From Deltaproteobacteria bacterium (lineage in GTDB: Bacteria > Desulfobacterota > Desulfobacteria > Desulfobacterales > JAFDDL01): a stretch of DNA of 5,320 nt. Location of the stretch: positions 1 to 5,320 of the forward strand of contig JAFDDL010000414.1 in the NCBI GenBank assembly GCA_019310865.1. Reading direction: 5' to 3'. The position numbers and the translations under genes are program-made. Of the stretch, positions 1 through 4,779 are shown piece after piece. The notes under the pieces were generated by a model that made no database searches, had not been told where the DNA came from, and saw only the letters and a program-made list of their open reading frames with translations. The first letter of the stretch is position 1. Each line of letters begins with the position of its first letter.

Positions 1-11
1 CGTCAAGGTCA

Positions 12-30
12 AATATTAACGAATATTAAC
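12..30 (+). repeat. Two AATATTAAC direct repeats near the left repeat boundary
   Basis: AATATTAAC occurs at 12-20 and 22-30, one helical turn apart, in an AT-rich stretch about 85 bases left of the tRNA-like repeat. Arm-type sites of tyrosine integrases have this kind of layout, but no integrase is visible and the region is AT-rich, so a functional role is speculative. No gene end can be recognised with confidence in positions 1-114. Confidence 0.3.
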
Positions 31-114
31 TAACGAAACCAAAAATAGAGCTTAATTACTTTTAACAATCAATATCTTGGGAATGTTACAATTTCGGATC
101 TTCGGAATTTTGGT

Positions 115-159
115 CTTCGAATCCGTAGGCCGGGGGTTCGAATCCCTCCGGGCGTGCCA
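115..159 (+). repeat. tRNA 3'-end-like repeat, copy 1 (probable attachment-site remnant)
   Basis: This stretch reads like the 3' part of a tRNA gene. It holds an anticodon-loop-like CTTCGAA, a short variable segment, a T-arm (GGGGG, TTCGAAT, CCCTC, with five possible pairs including one wobble), an acceptor 3' strand CGGGCGT, a G discriminator and an encoded CCA at 157-159. The bases upstream (1-114) contain no D-arm and no acceptor 5' strand of the ACGCCCG or GCGCCCG type, so this is not a complete tRNA. The same 45 bases recur at 1779-1823 in the same orientation with three differences. Of the two copies this one has the better tRNA features: an intact G53-C61-type closing pair and a G discriminator. 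A perfect terminator follows directly, as expected for the native 3' flank of a tRNA gene. Inference: an att-type scar of integration at a tRNA 3' end. The tRNA identity is uncertain; the loop would give a UCG (Arg) anticodon, but the anticodon stem does not pair well. Confidence 0.6.
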
Positions 160-167
160 ATAAAGTC

Positions 168-207
168 AAAGGTTTTCAGGAATTGCACCCCTGAAAACCT
201 TTTTTTT
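168..207 (+). terminator. Intrinsic terminator after the tRNA-like repeat
   Basis: A perfect inverted repeat, AAAGGTTTTCAGG at 168-180 and CCTGAAAACCTTT at 190-202, encloses a 9-base loop. Its 3' arm runs into eight consecutive T residues (200-207). This is a textbook rho-independent terminator on the plus strand. It starts nine bases after the CCA of the tRNA-like repeat, so it was probably the terminator of the tRNA gene from which the repeat derives. No plus-strand protein gene ends just upstream. Confidence 0.85.
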
Positions 208-413
208 GAGCATCCAGAGCAACAACACTTTGTACGGCACTATGTTTGCCATCGAATATCATATCCAGCCCGCATCAAAAGCGATCAGAGTCAGAGAACC
301 GTTTTTAATGGCAATTCCGCTGGCTGAAAAAAGATGGTGATTAAATGGAACATTTCGCATATTTTCGTCATATGTTATACACAGTTTAGACAAGCTTTAC
401 GCAATTATCAGTG
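208..413. other. Non-coding stretch between terminator and Fic operator boxes
   Basis: No credible gene is visible here. The only plus-strand ATG frames are about 10 and 14 codons long (near 308 and 343) and lack convincing ribosome-binding sites. A single sequence matching the DnaA-box pattern TTATNCACA (TTATACACA, 375-383) is present, but one isolated nonamer is expected by chance. The stretch probably serves as upstream region for the Fic gene. Confidence 0.5.
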
Positions 414-482
414 GCGCATATGGAATTATTCTTGCGCAAAAGACTTGATTTCCTGCGCATATTGTGCTTTTCTTGCGCATAA
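411..482 (+). promoter_or_regulatory. Four phased GCGCA boxes, putative operator array of the Fic gene
   Basis: The pentamer GCGCA occurs at 414-418, 434-438, 455-459 and 475-479, with start-to-start spacing of 20, 21 and 20 bases, close to two helical turns. Three boxes sit in the palindromic hexamer TGCGCA, and three continue as GCGCATA. The last two share an extended form, T-rich then CYTGCGCATA. The array ends about 25 bases before the start codon of the winged-helix Fic gene. Regular same-face spacing of identical boxes is typical of cooperative repressor binding. Autoregulation by the gene's own winged-helix domain is an inference. I could not place a convincing -35/-10 pair, although TAAAAT at 480-485 could be a -10 element overlapped by the last box. 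Confidence 0.5.
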
Positions 483-504
483 AATTTGGTAGAGGAATCA
501 ACAA

Positions 505-1209
505 ATGGCGAGACAAATCCCGGAATCCGAACTCGTGGCGATTGAAGACGCGGTGCAACGGTACCCTGAGGGAGCCGCTTTCAGCGAAATAGTCAAAGTC
601 ATTCCCAGTCTTCCGCACAGAACACTTCAAGCGAGAATCAAGCGCCTCGTTGACACTGGGCGCCTTGTTCGAAAGGGAAATCGTCGCGGTGCACGCTATT
701 TTTTGCCCGAAGCAGTGCCTGGTGAGGCAAAGCTGCTGACGGCGGTGGATACAGACCTGTCTGTTCGTGAGGCGGCCTCCTTCGTGCCCCTCTCAAAAGC
801 TGGCAAAGAGATACAAAAACTTGTCACTCGCCCCCTTTCGATGCGGGAGCCCGTCGGCTATGATTACGCCTTCCTCCAAGAATACACCCCTAATGACACC
901 TTCTACCTCACAAAAAGCCAACGCGAACATTTGTACACACGAGGCAGGGGGGAGCTGCCTCCTGCACCGGCAGGAACTTATGCACGCGATATACTTAATC
1001 GTCTCCTTATCGATCTCTCCTGGAATTCAAGTCGTCTTGAAGGCAACACCTATTCTATTCTCGACACGGAACGTTTAATAAGATTCGGTCGGACCGCTAA
1101 AGGTAAGAACGCCCGAGAAGCAACGATGATCTTGAATCACAAGGCCGCGATAGAGTTTGAGTATCGGTGGTTCGGTATTTCAGCCCCTGGCCGTACCACA
1201 AGTAGTTGA
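505..1209 (+). pseudogene. Fic-family protein with N-terminal winged helix, 5' fragment of a broken gene
   Basis: The start ATG follows AGAGGA (491-496) with an 8-base spacer. Residues 1-68 look like a winged-helix DNA-binding domain: a recognition-helix-like stretch with SLPHRTLQARIKRLVDTGRL, then a wing ending GNRRGARYF. Residues about 134-218 match the region that precedes the catalytic core in Fic proteins. S175-S-R-L-E179-G180 fits the inhibitory-helix motif (S/T)xxxE(G/N) of self-inhibited Fic enzymes, and MILNHKAAIEF (208-218) is a segment I recognise from this family. From about residue 219 the frame leaves the family sequence and ends after 16 unrelated residues. The C-terminal half resumes in another frame from about 1157. 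The part that in relatives links AAIEF to the SIGGSVF region, roughly 40 residues by memory of the family, is missing. A deletion with frameshift is therefore more likely than a single sequencing error. Fic enzymes usually transfer AMP from ATP to a protein hydroxyl; this copy is probably inactive. Confidence 0.8.
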
Positions 1210-1792
1210 AGAGCGTTTTCGTGCACTGCTGACGAAAGCAGCGGCGATTAAAGATCCTTTTGAACAAGCCTTTTTTTTACTGGTTCAAGTGCCTTATCTG
1301 CAGCCTTTTGATGACGTGAACAAGCGCGTCTCACGTCTGGTTGCAAATATCCCCCTTATCCGGAACAATCTTGCCCCGCTCTCTTTCACGGATGTGCCCA
1401 ATGATTCGTATGTCCAAGGTGTACTCGGTGTCTACGAACTCAATCGCATAGAACTCCTACGTGACCTCTTTGTCTGGGCTTATGAACGTTCGGCAGCCAA
1501 ATATGCTGCACAGCGTCAATCCATGGGCGAGCCCGATCCTTTCCGTTTGCGATGGCGCACCGATTTGCAGGCGTTGGTCGGTGATGTAATTCGCCAGTGT
1601 ATGATCCGTTCAGATGCACAGCACCATATCATGGCCTGGGCAAGAGAACATGTTGACGAGCAGGAGTGTGGGAGGTTTATAAGCATGACAGAAGCCGAAC
1701 TGTTAAGCGTGCGAGAAAGCAACTTCGCACGTTATCGTGTGCGTCCCTCGGAGTATTACGCCTGGAAAAGCGCCTGGACTTCAAATCCGTAG
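1157..1792 (+). pseudogene. Fic core and C-terminal domain, 3' fragment of the same broken gene
   Basis: The frame is open from 1154, and its first possible start is a TTG at 1157 without a ribosome-binding site of its own, so it is the continuation of the preceding fragment rather than an independent gene. Residues 4-15 (GGSVFQPLAVPQ) look like the flap region before the catalytic motif. The core motif reads QPFDDVNKRVSR (residues 49-60), where canonical Fic proteins have HxFx(D/E)GNGRxxR. The catalytic His position is Gln (codon CAG, 1301-1303), and GNGR is replaced by VNKR, similar to the DANKR form of Doc. GVYELNRIELLRDLFVWAYERSA follows as a further conserved helical region. The C-terminus, ending in ARYRVRPSEYYAWKSAW, resembles the usual end of the family. 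The stop codon (TAG, 1790-1792) and the last few codons lie in the tRNA-like repeat starting at 1779, so the natural end may have been altered by recombination. Confidence 0.78.
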
Positions 1793-1823
1793 GCCGGGGA
1801 TTCGAATCCCTCCGGGCGTTCCA
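1779..1823 (+). repeat. tRNA 3'-end-like repeat, copy 2
   Basis: A 45-base direct repeat of 115-159, with 42 identities. The three differences are A for G in the loop (CTTCAAA), A for G at the last base of the 5' T-stem, and T for G at the discriminator. The sequence just before it is the coding sequence of the Fic fragment, not a tRNA 5' half. The changes weaken the T-stem closing pair and the discriminator, so this is the more degenerate copy. Read on the minus strand it yields the peptide RDSNPRPTDLKS, the well-known artefact of translating a tRNA T-arm and anticodon arm antisense, which supports the tRNA origin. The loop would carry a UCA anticodon (as in selenocysteine tRNA), but the short variable segment does not fit that class. 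The distance from copy 1 is 1664 bases. Confidence 0.6.
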
Positions 1824-1849
1824 CATTTTAATGCTGTAATAACGGATGG

Positions 1850-1987
1850 TTAGAAAATTTCTGCGCTCCATTGAGCAAGGCCTTTTTCGTTTTTTTTAAG
1901 GATTTTTGCCATAATTTTGCCATAATCTTCATTTACCGATGCGCCCCCATCTTTAACACCAGTCGTCCCAAAACCGTCAATTATCAT
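1850..1987 (-). CDS. Possible 45-residue small ORF, unrecognised
   Basis: An open frame on the minus strand from an ATG (1985-1987) to TAA (1850-1852) encodes 45 residues. They are glycine-rich at first (MIIDGFGTTGVKDGG) and lysine-rich later (KILKKNEKG). I do not recognise the protein. There is no clear ribosome-binding site, and a stop lies two codons upstream of the ATG, so it is not simply the tail of a longer frame. It spans a tandem 11-base repeat (1904-1925) and ends 27 bases from the tRNA-like repeat. It could be a relic of an element gene or chance; chance is quite likely. Confidence 0.15.
   Translation of the reverse strand: MIIDGFGTTGVKDGGASVNEDYGKIMAKILKKNEKGLAQWSAEIF
1865..1897 (+). 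terminator. Weak candidate terminator downstream of the second repeat
   Basis: A 4-base-pair hairpin (GCTC, CATT, GAGC at 1865-1876) is followed by AAGGCC, five T residues, CG and then a run of eight T (1890-1897) on the plus strand. The stem is short and is separated from the T-run, so termination is only a possibility. It would end transcription coming from the Fic region. Confidence 0.25.
1904..1925 (+). repeat. Tandem 11-base repeat
   Basis: TTTTGCCATAA occurs twice in immediate succession (1904-1914 and 1915-1925). The unit length is not a multiple of three, so it is not a duplicated codon block. It lies in the AT-rich intergenic region after the second tRNA-like repeat. It may be a simple slippage duplication or a pair of recombinase or regulator sites one helical turn apart. 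Confidence 0.5.
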
Positions 1988-2043
1988 AAATTATGTTGCG
2001 ACGCAGCCGGTTACCATGATATTTATTGAAAAGGAGATTCTAA

Positions 2044-2343
2044 ATGGCAATTCAAGTTTTCATTATGCGGCGGTTTGAACCGGGTCAAATGGCCAATCAG
2101 GTCATCCCTTACGTACTGAAAATGCGTGCACTCGCCACGGTTCAACCGGGATATATTTCCGGTGAAACCCTGAGCAATGTCGAACAACCACAGGAATGTA
2201 TGGTCATCAGTCGGTGGGAATCGCTTGATGATTGGAATCGGTGGCGACACAGCAAAGAGCGGGCGGAAATTCAGGACAAAATCGACGAATTGTCCGGTGA
2301 AAAAACCGAATACAAGATATTCGCGCCCATGGTTGCGCGCTAA
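2044..2343 (+). CDS. Antibiotic biosynthesis monooxygenase (ABM) domain protein
   Basis: A 99-residue protein preceded by a good ribosome-binding site, AGGAG (2032-2036) seven bases before the ATG. Its whole length fits one ABM-fold domain, a small ferredoxin-like alpha/beta barrel that works as a dimer. It shows an N-terminal strand (AIQVFIMRRF), a helix, QPGYISGETL, a strand with MVISRWESLDDWNRW, then a charged helix (HSKERAEIQDKIDEL) and a C-terminal strand. The block from the conserved strand to the WNRWRHS helix is the most typical part. Family members include quinol and polyketide monooxygenases and IsdG-type haem-degrading enzymes, but many small stand-alone members have unknown substrates, so no reaction can be named. 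No membrane segment or signal peptide is seen, so it is probably cytoplasmic. It is a single gene converging on the phospholipase-like gene, with 61 bases between. Confidence 0.85.
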   Translation: MAIQVFIMRRFEPGQMANQVIPYVLKMRALATVQPGYISGETLSNVEQPQECMVISRWESLDDWNRWRHSKERAEIQDKIDELSGEKTEYKIFAPMVAR

Positions 2344-2404
2344 AACGAACATTTCCAAAAATCAGGGGGATTGTTGCGCCCAACCCATTGCCCCACCCGT
2401 TAAG
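2344..2404. other. Short convergent intergenic gap
   Basis: Sixty-one bases separate the stop codons of two converging genes. A loose GC-rich hairpin can be drawn on the minus strand (outer GGGG with CCCC, inner GTTG, GGCG loop, CAAC), but it has bulges and no T-run on either strand. It is at best a weak bidirectional terminator. Confidence 0.25.
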
Positions 2405-3127
2405 CTATTTTGGCTCCCCCACATACCGTAATATCGCCTTGAATAATGAGGCGCTGTGGCTGATTTGCCCAAAGGCCTCTGCTTGCGTGATCATCCGGTT
2501 TTCCCTTTCCAATTTTCGGCCAAGATCCAGTGAGAGATTGGCAATCCGTTTGATTTCGCGAATCAGATCGGATTCCGATTTAATTACAATGCGGTATATT
2601 CGGATCTTTTTATAGTCCTTCAACACCGCATGGTTGATAATTCCGTCCGTCTGGCGATGGTTGGCCTTGTTATATGCGTTGTAGGGTGTGTTGTGTAAGG
2701 GTTGGGAGAGATCCCCCACATAATGGGCGCAAAAAGCCAAATGATAATGCCCGTATTTGCCGGCCTTCCGGTCTTCCTGAAAATCCCGGGCTGACTGCAC
2801 AATGGCGCCATAGAGATGTCCCAACCTGTGGACTTTATTATATTTTTCGATCTGGCTGCGAACCATACGGACCGAAACTTTTTTACCGGGAAAATTGGTA
2901 GCGTAATGATTATGAGACTCCCGCCCACCGGCCTTCATCTTAACCATATCAGCGCCGGTTGCATTGTACCACTTGGCGTAACCGGCCGCCTTGGCAATCG
3001 CCAGATGCGTCTCATCGTTCCAGGCGTGCAGAACGCCGGGAAACCCGGCGTTCCAAATCAGCGCCCATAAAACGAAAAAGAGCGGGGCGCAGCGTTTCAA
3101 CAGATTTTTTATCAAGCGAACCGCCAT
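2405..3127 (-). CDS. Secreted zinc-dependent phospholipase C / S1-P1 nuclease-like protein
   Basis: With the ATG at 3125-3127 the protein has 240 residues. A longer frame reaches 3184, but those 19 residues overlap the rubrerythrin coding region and precede a much better signal peptide, so I chose the inner start. Residues 1-35 form a signal peptide: basic MAVRLIKNLLKR, a hydrophobic core, and a probable cleavage after LHA. The mature protein would begin with W36-N-D-E-T-H41. In phospholipase C and P1 nuclease the free N-terminal Trp binds zinc and is followed by a His, at position 6 in P1, exactly as here. H135-Y-V-G-D139-L-S-Q-P-L-H145 matches the HxxxDxxxxxH zinc motif, and H157-R-Q-T-D161 a further HxxxD pair. 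D60 and H72 or H74 may supply the remaining ligands. Expected role: hydrolysis of phosphodiester bonds in lipids or nucleic acids outside the cytoplasm; the substrate is not evident. It overlaps the rubrerythrin stop codon by one base, which implies translational coupling. Confidence 0.8.
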   Translation of the reverse strand: MAVRLIKNLLKRCAPLFFVLWALIWNAGFPGVLHAWNDETHLAIAKAAGYAKWYNATGADMVKMKAGGRESHNHYATNFPGKKVSVRMVRSQIEKYNKVHRLGHLYGAIVQSARDFQEDRKAGKYGHYHLAFCAHYVGDLSQPLHNTPYNAYNKANHRQTDGIINHAVLKDYKKIRIYRIVIKSESDLIREIKRIANLSLDLGRKLERENRMITQAEAFGQISHSASLFKAILRYVGEPK

Positions 3128-3648
3128 CACAGGTCCAGATTTGCCGGTTCGTAATATTCCCGTGTCTGTTTGCAGGAGGGACATTTGGGAGGCGGTTCGG
3201 TGCCTTCAACGATATAGCCGCACACGCCGCATTTCCATTTGATCGGTTGCTCACGCTTGTAAACCGTTTCATTTTCGACCATTTCCAGTATCTTTTGATA
3301 CCGATCCCGATGGTGCGCCTCTATCTTGGCGATCTGCCGGAACAGATTGGCGGCTTCCCGGTTGTCCTCCGCGTCCGCCTGGGCGGCAAAATCCGGGTAC
3401 ATGCTCTTGACCTCATAATCCTCCCCGCCAATGGCCTCCTTAAGATTGGCGATGGTATCGCCGATGCCTTTGAGCAGCATGAACTCGTTTTTTGCATGCT
3501 GGCGCTCATTTTCAGCCGTCTCTTCAAACAGCTTGGCAATGTAATGATACCCTTCGTTGCGGGCAACTTCGGCAAAATAGGTATACTTGTTACGCGCCTG
3601 GGATTCGCCGGCAAACGCGGCTTTCAGGTTTTCGACGGTCTTGCTCAT
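3127..3648 (-). CDS. rbr: Rubrerythrin
   Basis: A 173-residue two-domain rubrerythrin. Residues 1-130 form a ferritin-like four-helix domain with diiron-ligand motifs: E15 in AGES, E48-R-Q-H51 and E110-A-H-H113, plus acidic residues around 94-98. Residues 138-162 form a C-terminal rubredoxin-like domain with C140xxC143 and C156xxC159 for one iron. The family reduces hydrogen peroxide in the cytoplasm of anaerobes and microaerophiles, taking electrons from NAD(P)H through rubredoxin-type partners. The length is slightly below that of the classic Desulfovibrio protein (about 190 residues). The start ATG (3646-3648) is preceded by a strong AGGAGG (3654-3659 on the plus strand, read on the minus strand). 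A good promoter lies about 75-100 bases upstream. It is the first gene of a probable two-gene operon with the secreted phospholipase-like gene. Confidence 0.95.
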   Translation of the reverse strand: MSKTVENLKAAFAGESQARNKYTYFAEVARNEGYHYIAKLFEETAENERQHAKNEFMLLKGIGDTIANLKEAIGGEDYEVKSMYPDFAAQADAEDNREAANLFRQIAKIEAHHRDRYQKILEMVENETVYKREQPIKWKCGVCGYIVEGTEPPPKCPSCKQTREYYEPANLDL

Positions 3649-3653
3649 GACAA

Positions 3654-3659
3654 CCTCCT
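3654..3659 (-). promoter_or_regulatory. Strong ribosome-binding site of rubrerythrin
   Basis: AGGAGG on the minus strand, five bases before the ATG, is a full match to the anti-Shine-Dalgarno core. It fixes the rubrerythrin start and suggests high translation. Confidence 0.85.
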
Positions 3660-3721
3660 GTCCGTTATGGTGTTAATAAAAATGGTTTGAAATGCCTTTT
3701 GTTAAACGGTAATTTCCTGCC

Positions 3722-3750
3722 ATTAAAGGAAGCTAAGAACGGTTTGTCAA
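3722..3750 (-). promoter_or_regulatory. Sigma70-type promoter of the rubrerythrin operon
   Basis: On the minus strand a perfect -35 box TTGACA (3745-3750) is separated by 17 bases from TTTAAT (3722-3727), which matches five of six bases of TATAAT. Transcription would begin near 3715, leaving a leader of about 65 bases before rubrerythrin. It lies between pstB and rubrerythrin, so the latter need not depend on the phosphate operon. No clear PerR- or Fur-type operator could be recognised around it. Confidence 0.7.
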
Positions 3751-3755
3751 CACAA

Positions 3756-3792
3756 ATTCGATGCACCGAATCCGGCGTCGGTAGTCGCCGAC
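3756..3792 (-). other. GC-rich inverted repeats between pstB and rubrerythrin, possible weak terminator
   Basis: Two small inverted repeats lie downstream of pstB: ATTCG, ATGCAC, CGAAT (3756-3771) and CGGCG with CGCCG around an 8-base loop (about 3774-3791). Each has five pairs. Neither is followed by a proper T-run on the minus strand, so a role in ending the pstB transcript is only a possibility. Confidence 0.25.
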
Positions 3793-3828
3793 CCGTAAGC
3801 TTTCGGTTATCATTTACTTCGCGAAAAC

Positions 3829-4716
3829 TTATCCAAACCTTCCGGTTATGTAATCTTCGGTAAGTTGATGCTTTGGATTGGTGAAGATTTGAATGGTCGA
3901 TCCGACTTCTATTAAATAGCCCAGATGGAAGTAGGCGGTCCGCTGGGACACACGAGAGGCCTGTTGCATGGAATGGGTAACAATGGCAATGGTGTACTGT
4001 TCGCGAAGCTCATTGATTAAATCTTCGATTTTGGCCGTGGCAATGGGATCTAAAGCCGAGCAGGGTTCATCCATCAGGATGACTTCGGGGTTGACAGCAA
4101 TGGTTCGTGCAATGCATAATCGTTGCTGCTGCCCACCGGAAAGCCCGGTGCCCGGATGATCCAGTCGGTCTTTCACCTCTTCCCACAGTCCGGCTCGCTT
4201 CAAAGATGTTTCCACAACCTCTTCCAGATCGGTTTTACTATGAACCAGCCCATGAATACGAGGCCCGTAGGCAATGTTGTCATAAATTGACTTCGGGAAC
4301 GGATTCGGTTTTTGAAAGACCATGCCCACCTGGGCGCGAAGGGGAACCACATCGATCTTATCTTCATAAATGTCCATTGCGTCAAGCGTCACCTTTCCAG
4401 TAACACGGCAGGTTTCAATGGTGTCATTCATACGGTTAAAGCATCTTAAAAAGGTCGACTTACCGCAGCCGGACGGGCCGATCATCGCAATCACTTCGTT
4501 TCGTGCAATGTCCAGACTCACATCGATGATGGCGTGCTTGTCGCCGTAGAAGACATCGACATTCCGGCAGCTCATTCGCGGGTTTTCAACAGCCCAATTT
4601 CCAACGGTTTCACGTTCGTCGCGTTTGAATGTTGCACCGATTTTGATTCGCTGTTTAGTGGCTTCGGCTTTGGGGCTTTCTTTATCCATGCTTTTTGCCA
4701 AGTTCTTATCGTCCAT
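3829..4716 (-). CDS. pstB: Phosphate ABC transporter ATP-binding protein PstB
   Basis: The cytoplasmic ATPase that drives high-affinity phosphate import by the PstSCAB complex. In the 295-residue frame, Walker A is GPSGCGKST (80-88), the Q-loop Gln is in VFQKPNPFP (Q135), the ABC signature is LSGGQQQR (192-199), Walker B is VILMDEP (212-218), the D-loop is SALD (220-223) and the switch His is H248 in [27 protein letters not shown] and [14 protein letters not shown] are typical of PstB rather than other ABC ATPases. The end, [10 protein letters not shown], is also the usual PstB C-terminus. The ABC domain begins at about residue 48 ([11 protein letters not shown]), so a charged extension of about 47 residues precedes it; most PstB proteins have about 250-270 residues. 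The true start is unsure: ATG codons at residues 1, 10 and 48 are possible and none has a strong ribosome-binding site. PstS is encoded upstream, but the permease genes are not between them. Confidence 0.95.
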   Translation of the reverse strand: MDDKNLAKSMDKESPKAEATKQRIKIGATFKRDERETVGNWAVENPRMSCRNVDVFYGDKHAIIDVSLDIARNEVIAMIGPSGCGKSTFLRCFNRMNDTIETCRVTGKVTLDAMDIYEDKIDVVPLRAQVGMVFQKPNPFPKSIYDNIAYGPRIHGLVHSKTDLEEVVETSLKRAGLWEEVKDRLDHPGTGLSGGQQQRLCIARTIAVNPEVILMDEPCSALDPIATAKIEDLINELREQYTIAIVTHSMQQASRVSQRTAYFHLGYLIEVGSTIQIFTNPKHQLTEDYITGRFG

Positions 4717-4757
4717 ATTGAATCCGATTATCGCTTACCACATAAAGAAACTAACTG

Positions 4758-4770
4758 AAATCTCAGATTT
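4758..4770. repeat. 13-base palindrome upstream of pstB
   Basis: AAATCTCAGATTT is a perfect inverted repeat (six-base arms, one central base) in the leader before pstB, just after the terminator-like hairpin. It could bind a dimeric regulator, but it does not match a Pho box that I can recognise, and short AT-rich palindromes also occur by chance. Confidence 0.3.
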
Positions 4771-4779
4771 AGATACCAG

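Larger units (their letters stand above)
115..1823 (+). mobile_element. Putative tRNA-targeted element remnant carrying a decayed Fic gene
   Basis: Two tRNA-3'-end-like direct repeats (115-159 and 1779-1823) bound a unit whose only recognisable gene is a broken winged-helix Fic gene. Site-specific elements of the tyrosine-recombinase type commonly insert in tRNA 3' halves and leave such repeats at both ends. No integrase, transposase or excisionase is visible inside, and neither repeat restores a complete tRNA in this window. The unit could be the whole remnant of a small or deleted element, one segment of a larger tandem accretion extending to the left, or two independent scars at neighbouring sites. 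The assignment rests on the repeats and the gene content only. Confidence 0.4.

Noticed and set aside
375..383. DnaA box TTATACACA as a sign of a replication origin
   Set aside because: A single box with no cluster, no AT-rich unwinding region of note and no replication gene nearby; expected by chance.
411..482. CRISPR-like array
   Set aside because: The repeated unit is only 5-10 bases with 10-15 base gaps, far too short for CRISPR repeats and spacers; an operator array is a better fit.
1140..1210. Programmed ribosomal frameshift joining the two Fic fragments
   Set aside because: No slippery heptamer or downstream structure is evident at the junction, and a segment of the family sequence is missing, which a frameshift would not restore.
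1779..1823. A complete tRNA gene (for instance Sec with UCA anticodon, or Arg with UCG for the copy at 115-159)
   Set aside because: Neither copy has a D-arm or acceptor 5' strand upstream, the anticodon stems pair poorly, and the variable segment is too short for a selenocysteine tRNA.
1677..1871. A 64-codon minus-strand frame containing RDSNPRPTDLKS
   Set aside because: This peptide is the standard artefact of translating a tRNA T-arm and anticodon arm in antisense. It is useful only as evidence that the repeat derives from a tRNA.
1996..2023. Promoter for the ABM gene (TTGCGA, 16 bases, GATATT)
   Set aside because: Both boxes are poor matches, and a start site there would fall on or just before the ribosome-binding site at 2032-2036, leaving almost no leader.
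3128..3184. Upstream start of the phospholipase-like gene at 3184
   Set aside because: It would add 19 residues before the signal peptide and overlap rubrerythrin; the ATG at 3125-3127 gives a normal signal peptide and stop-start coupling.
2959..3690. A 243-codon plus-strand open frame
   Set aside because: It runs antisense to rubrerythrin and the start of the phospholipase-like gene, both of which have clear family motifs, ribosome-binding sites and a promoter. The plus-strand product has no recognisable domain.
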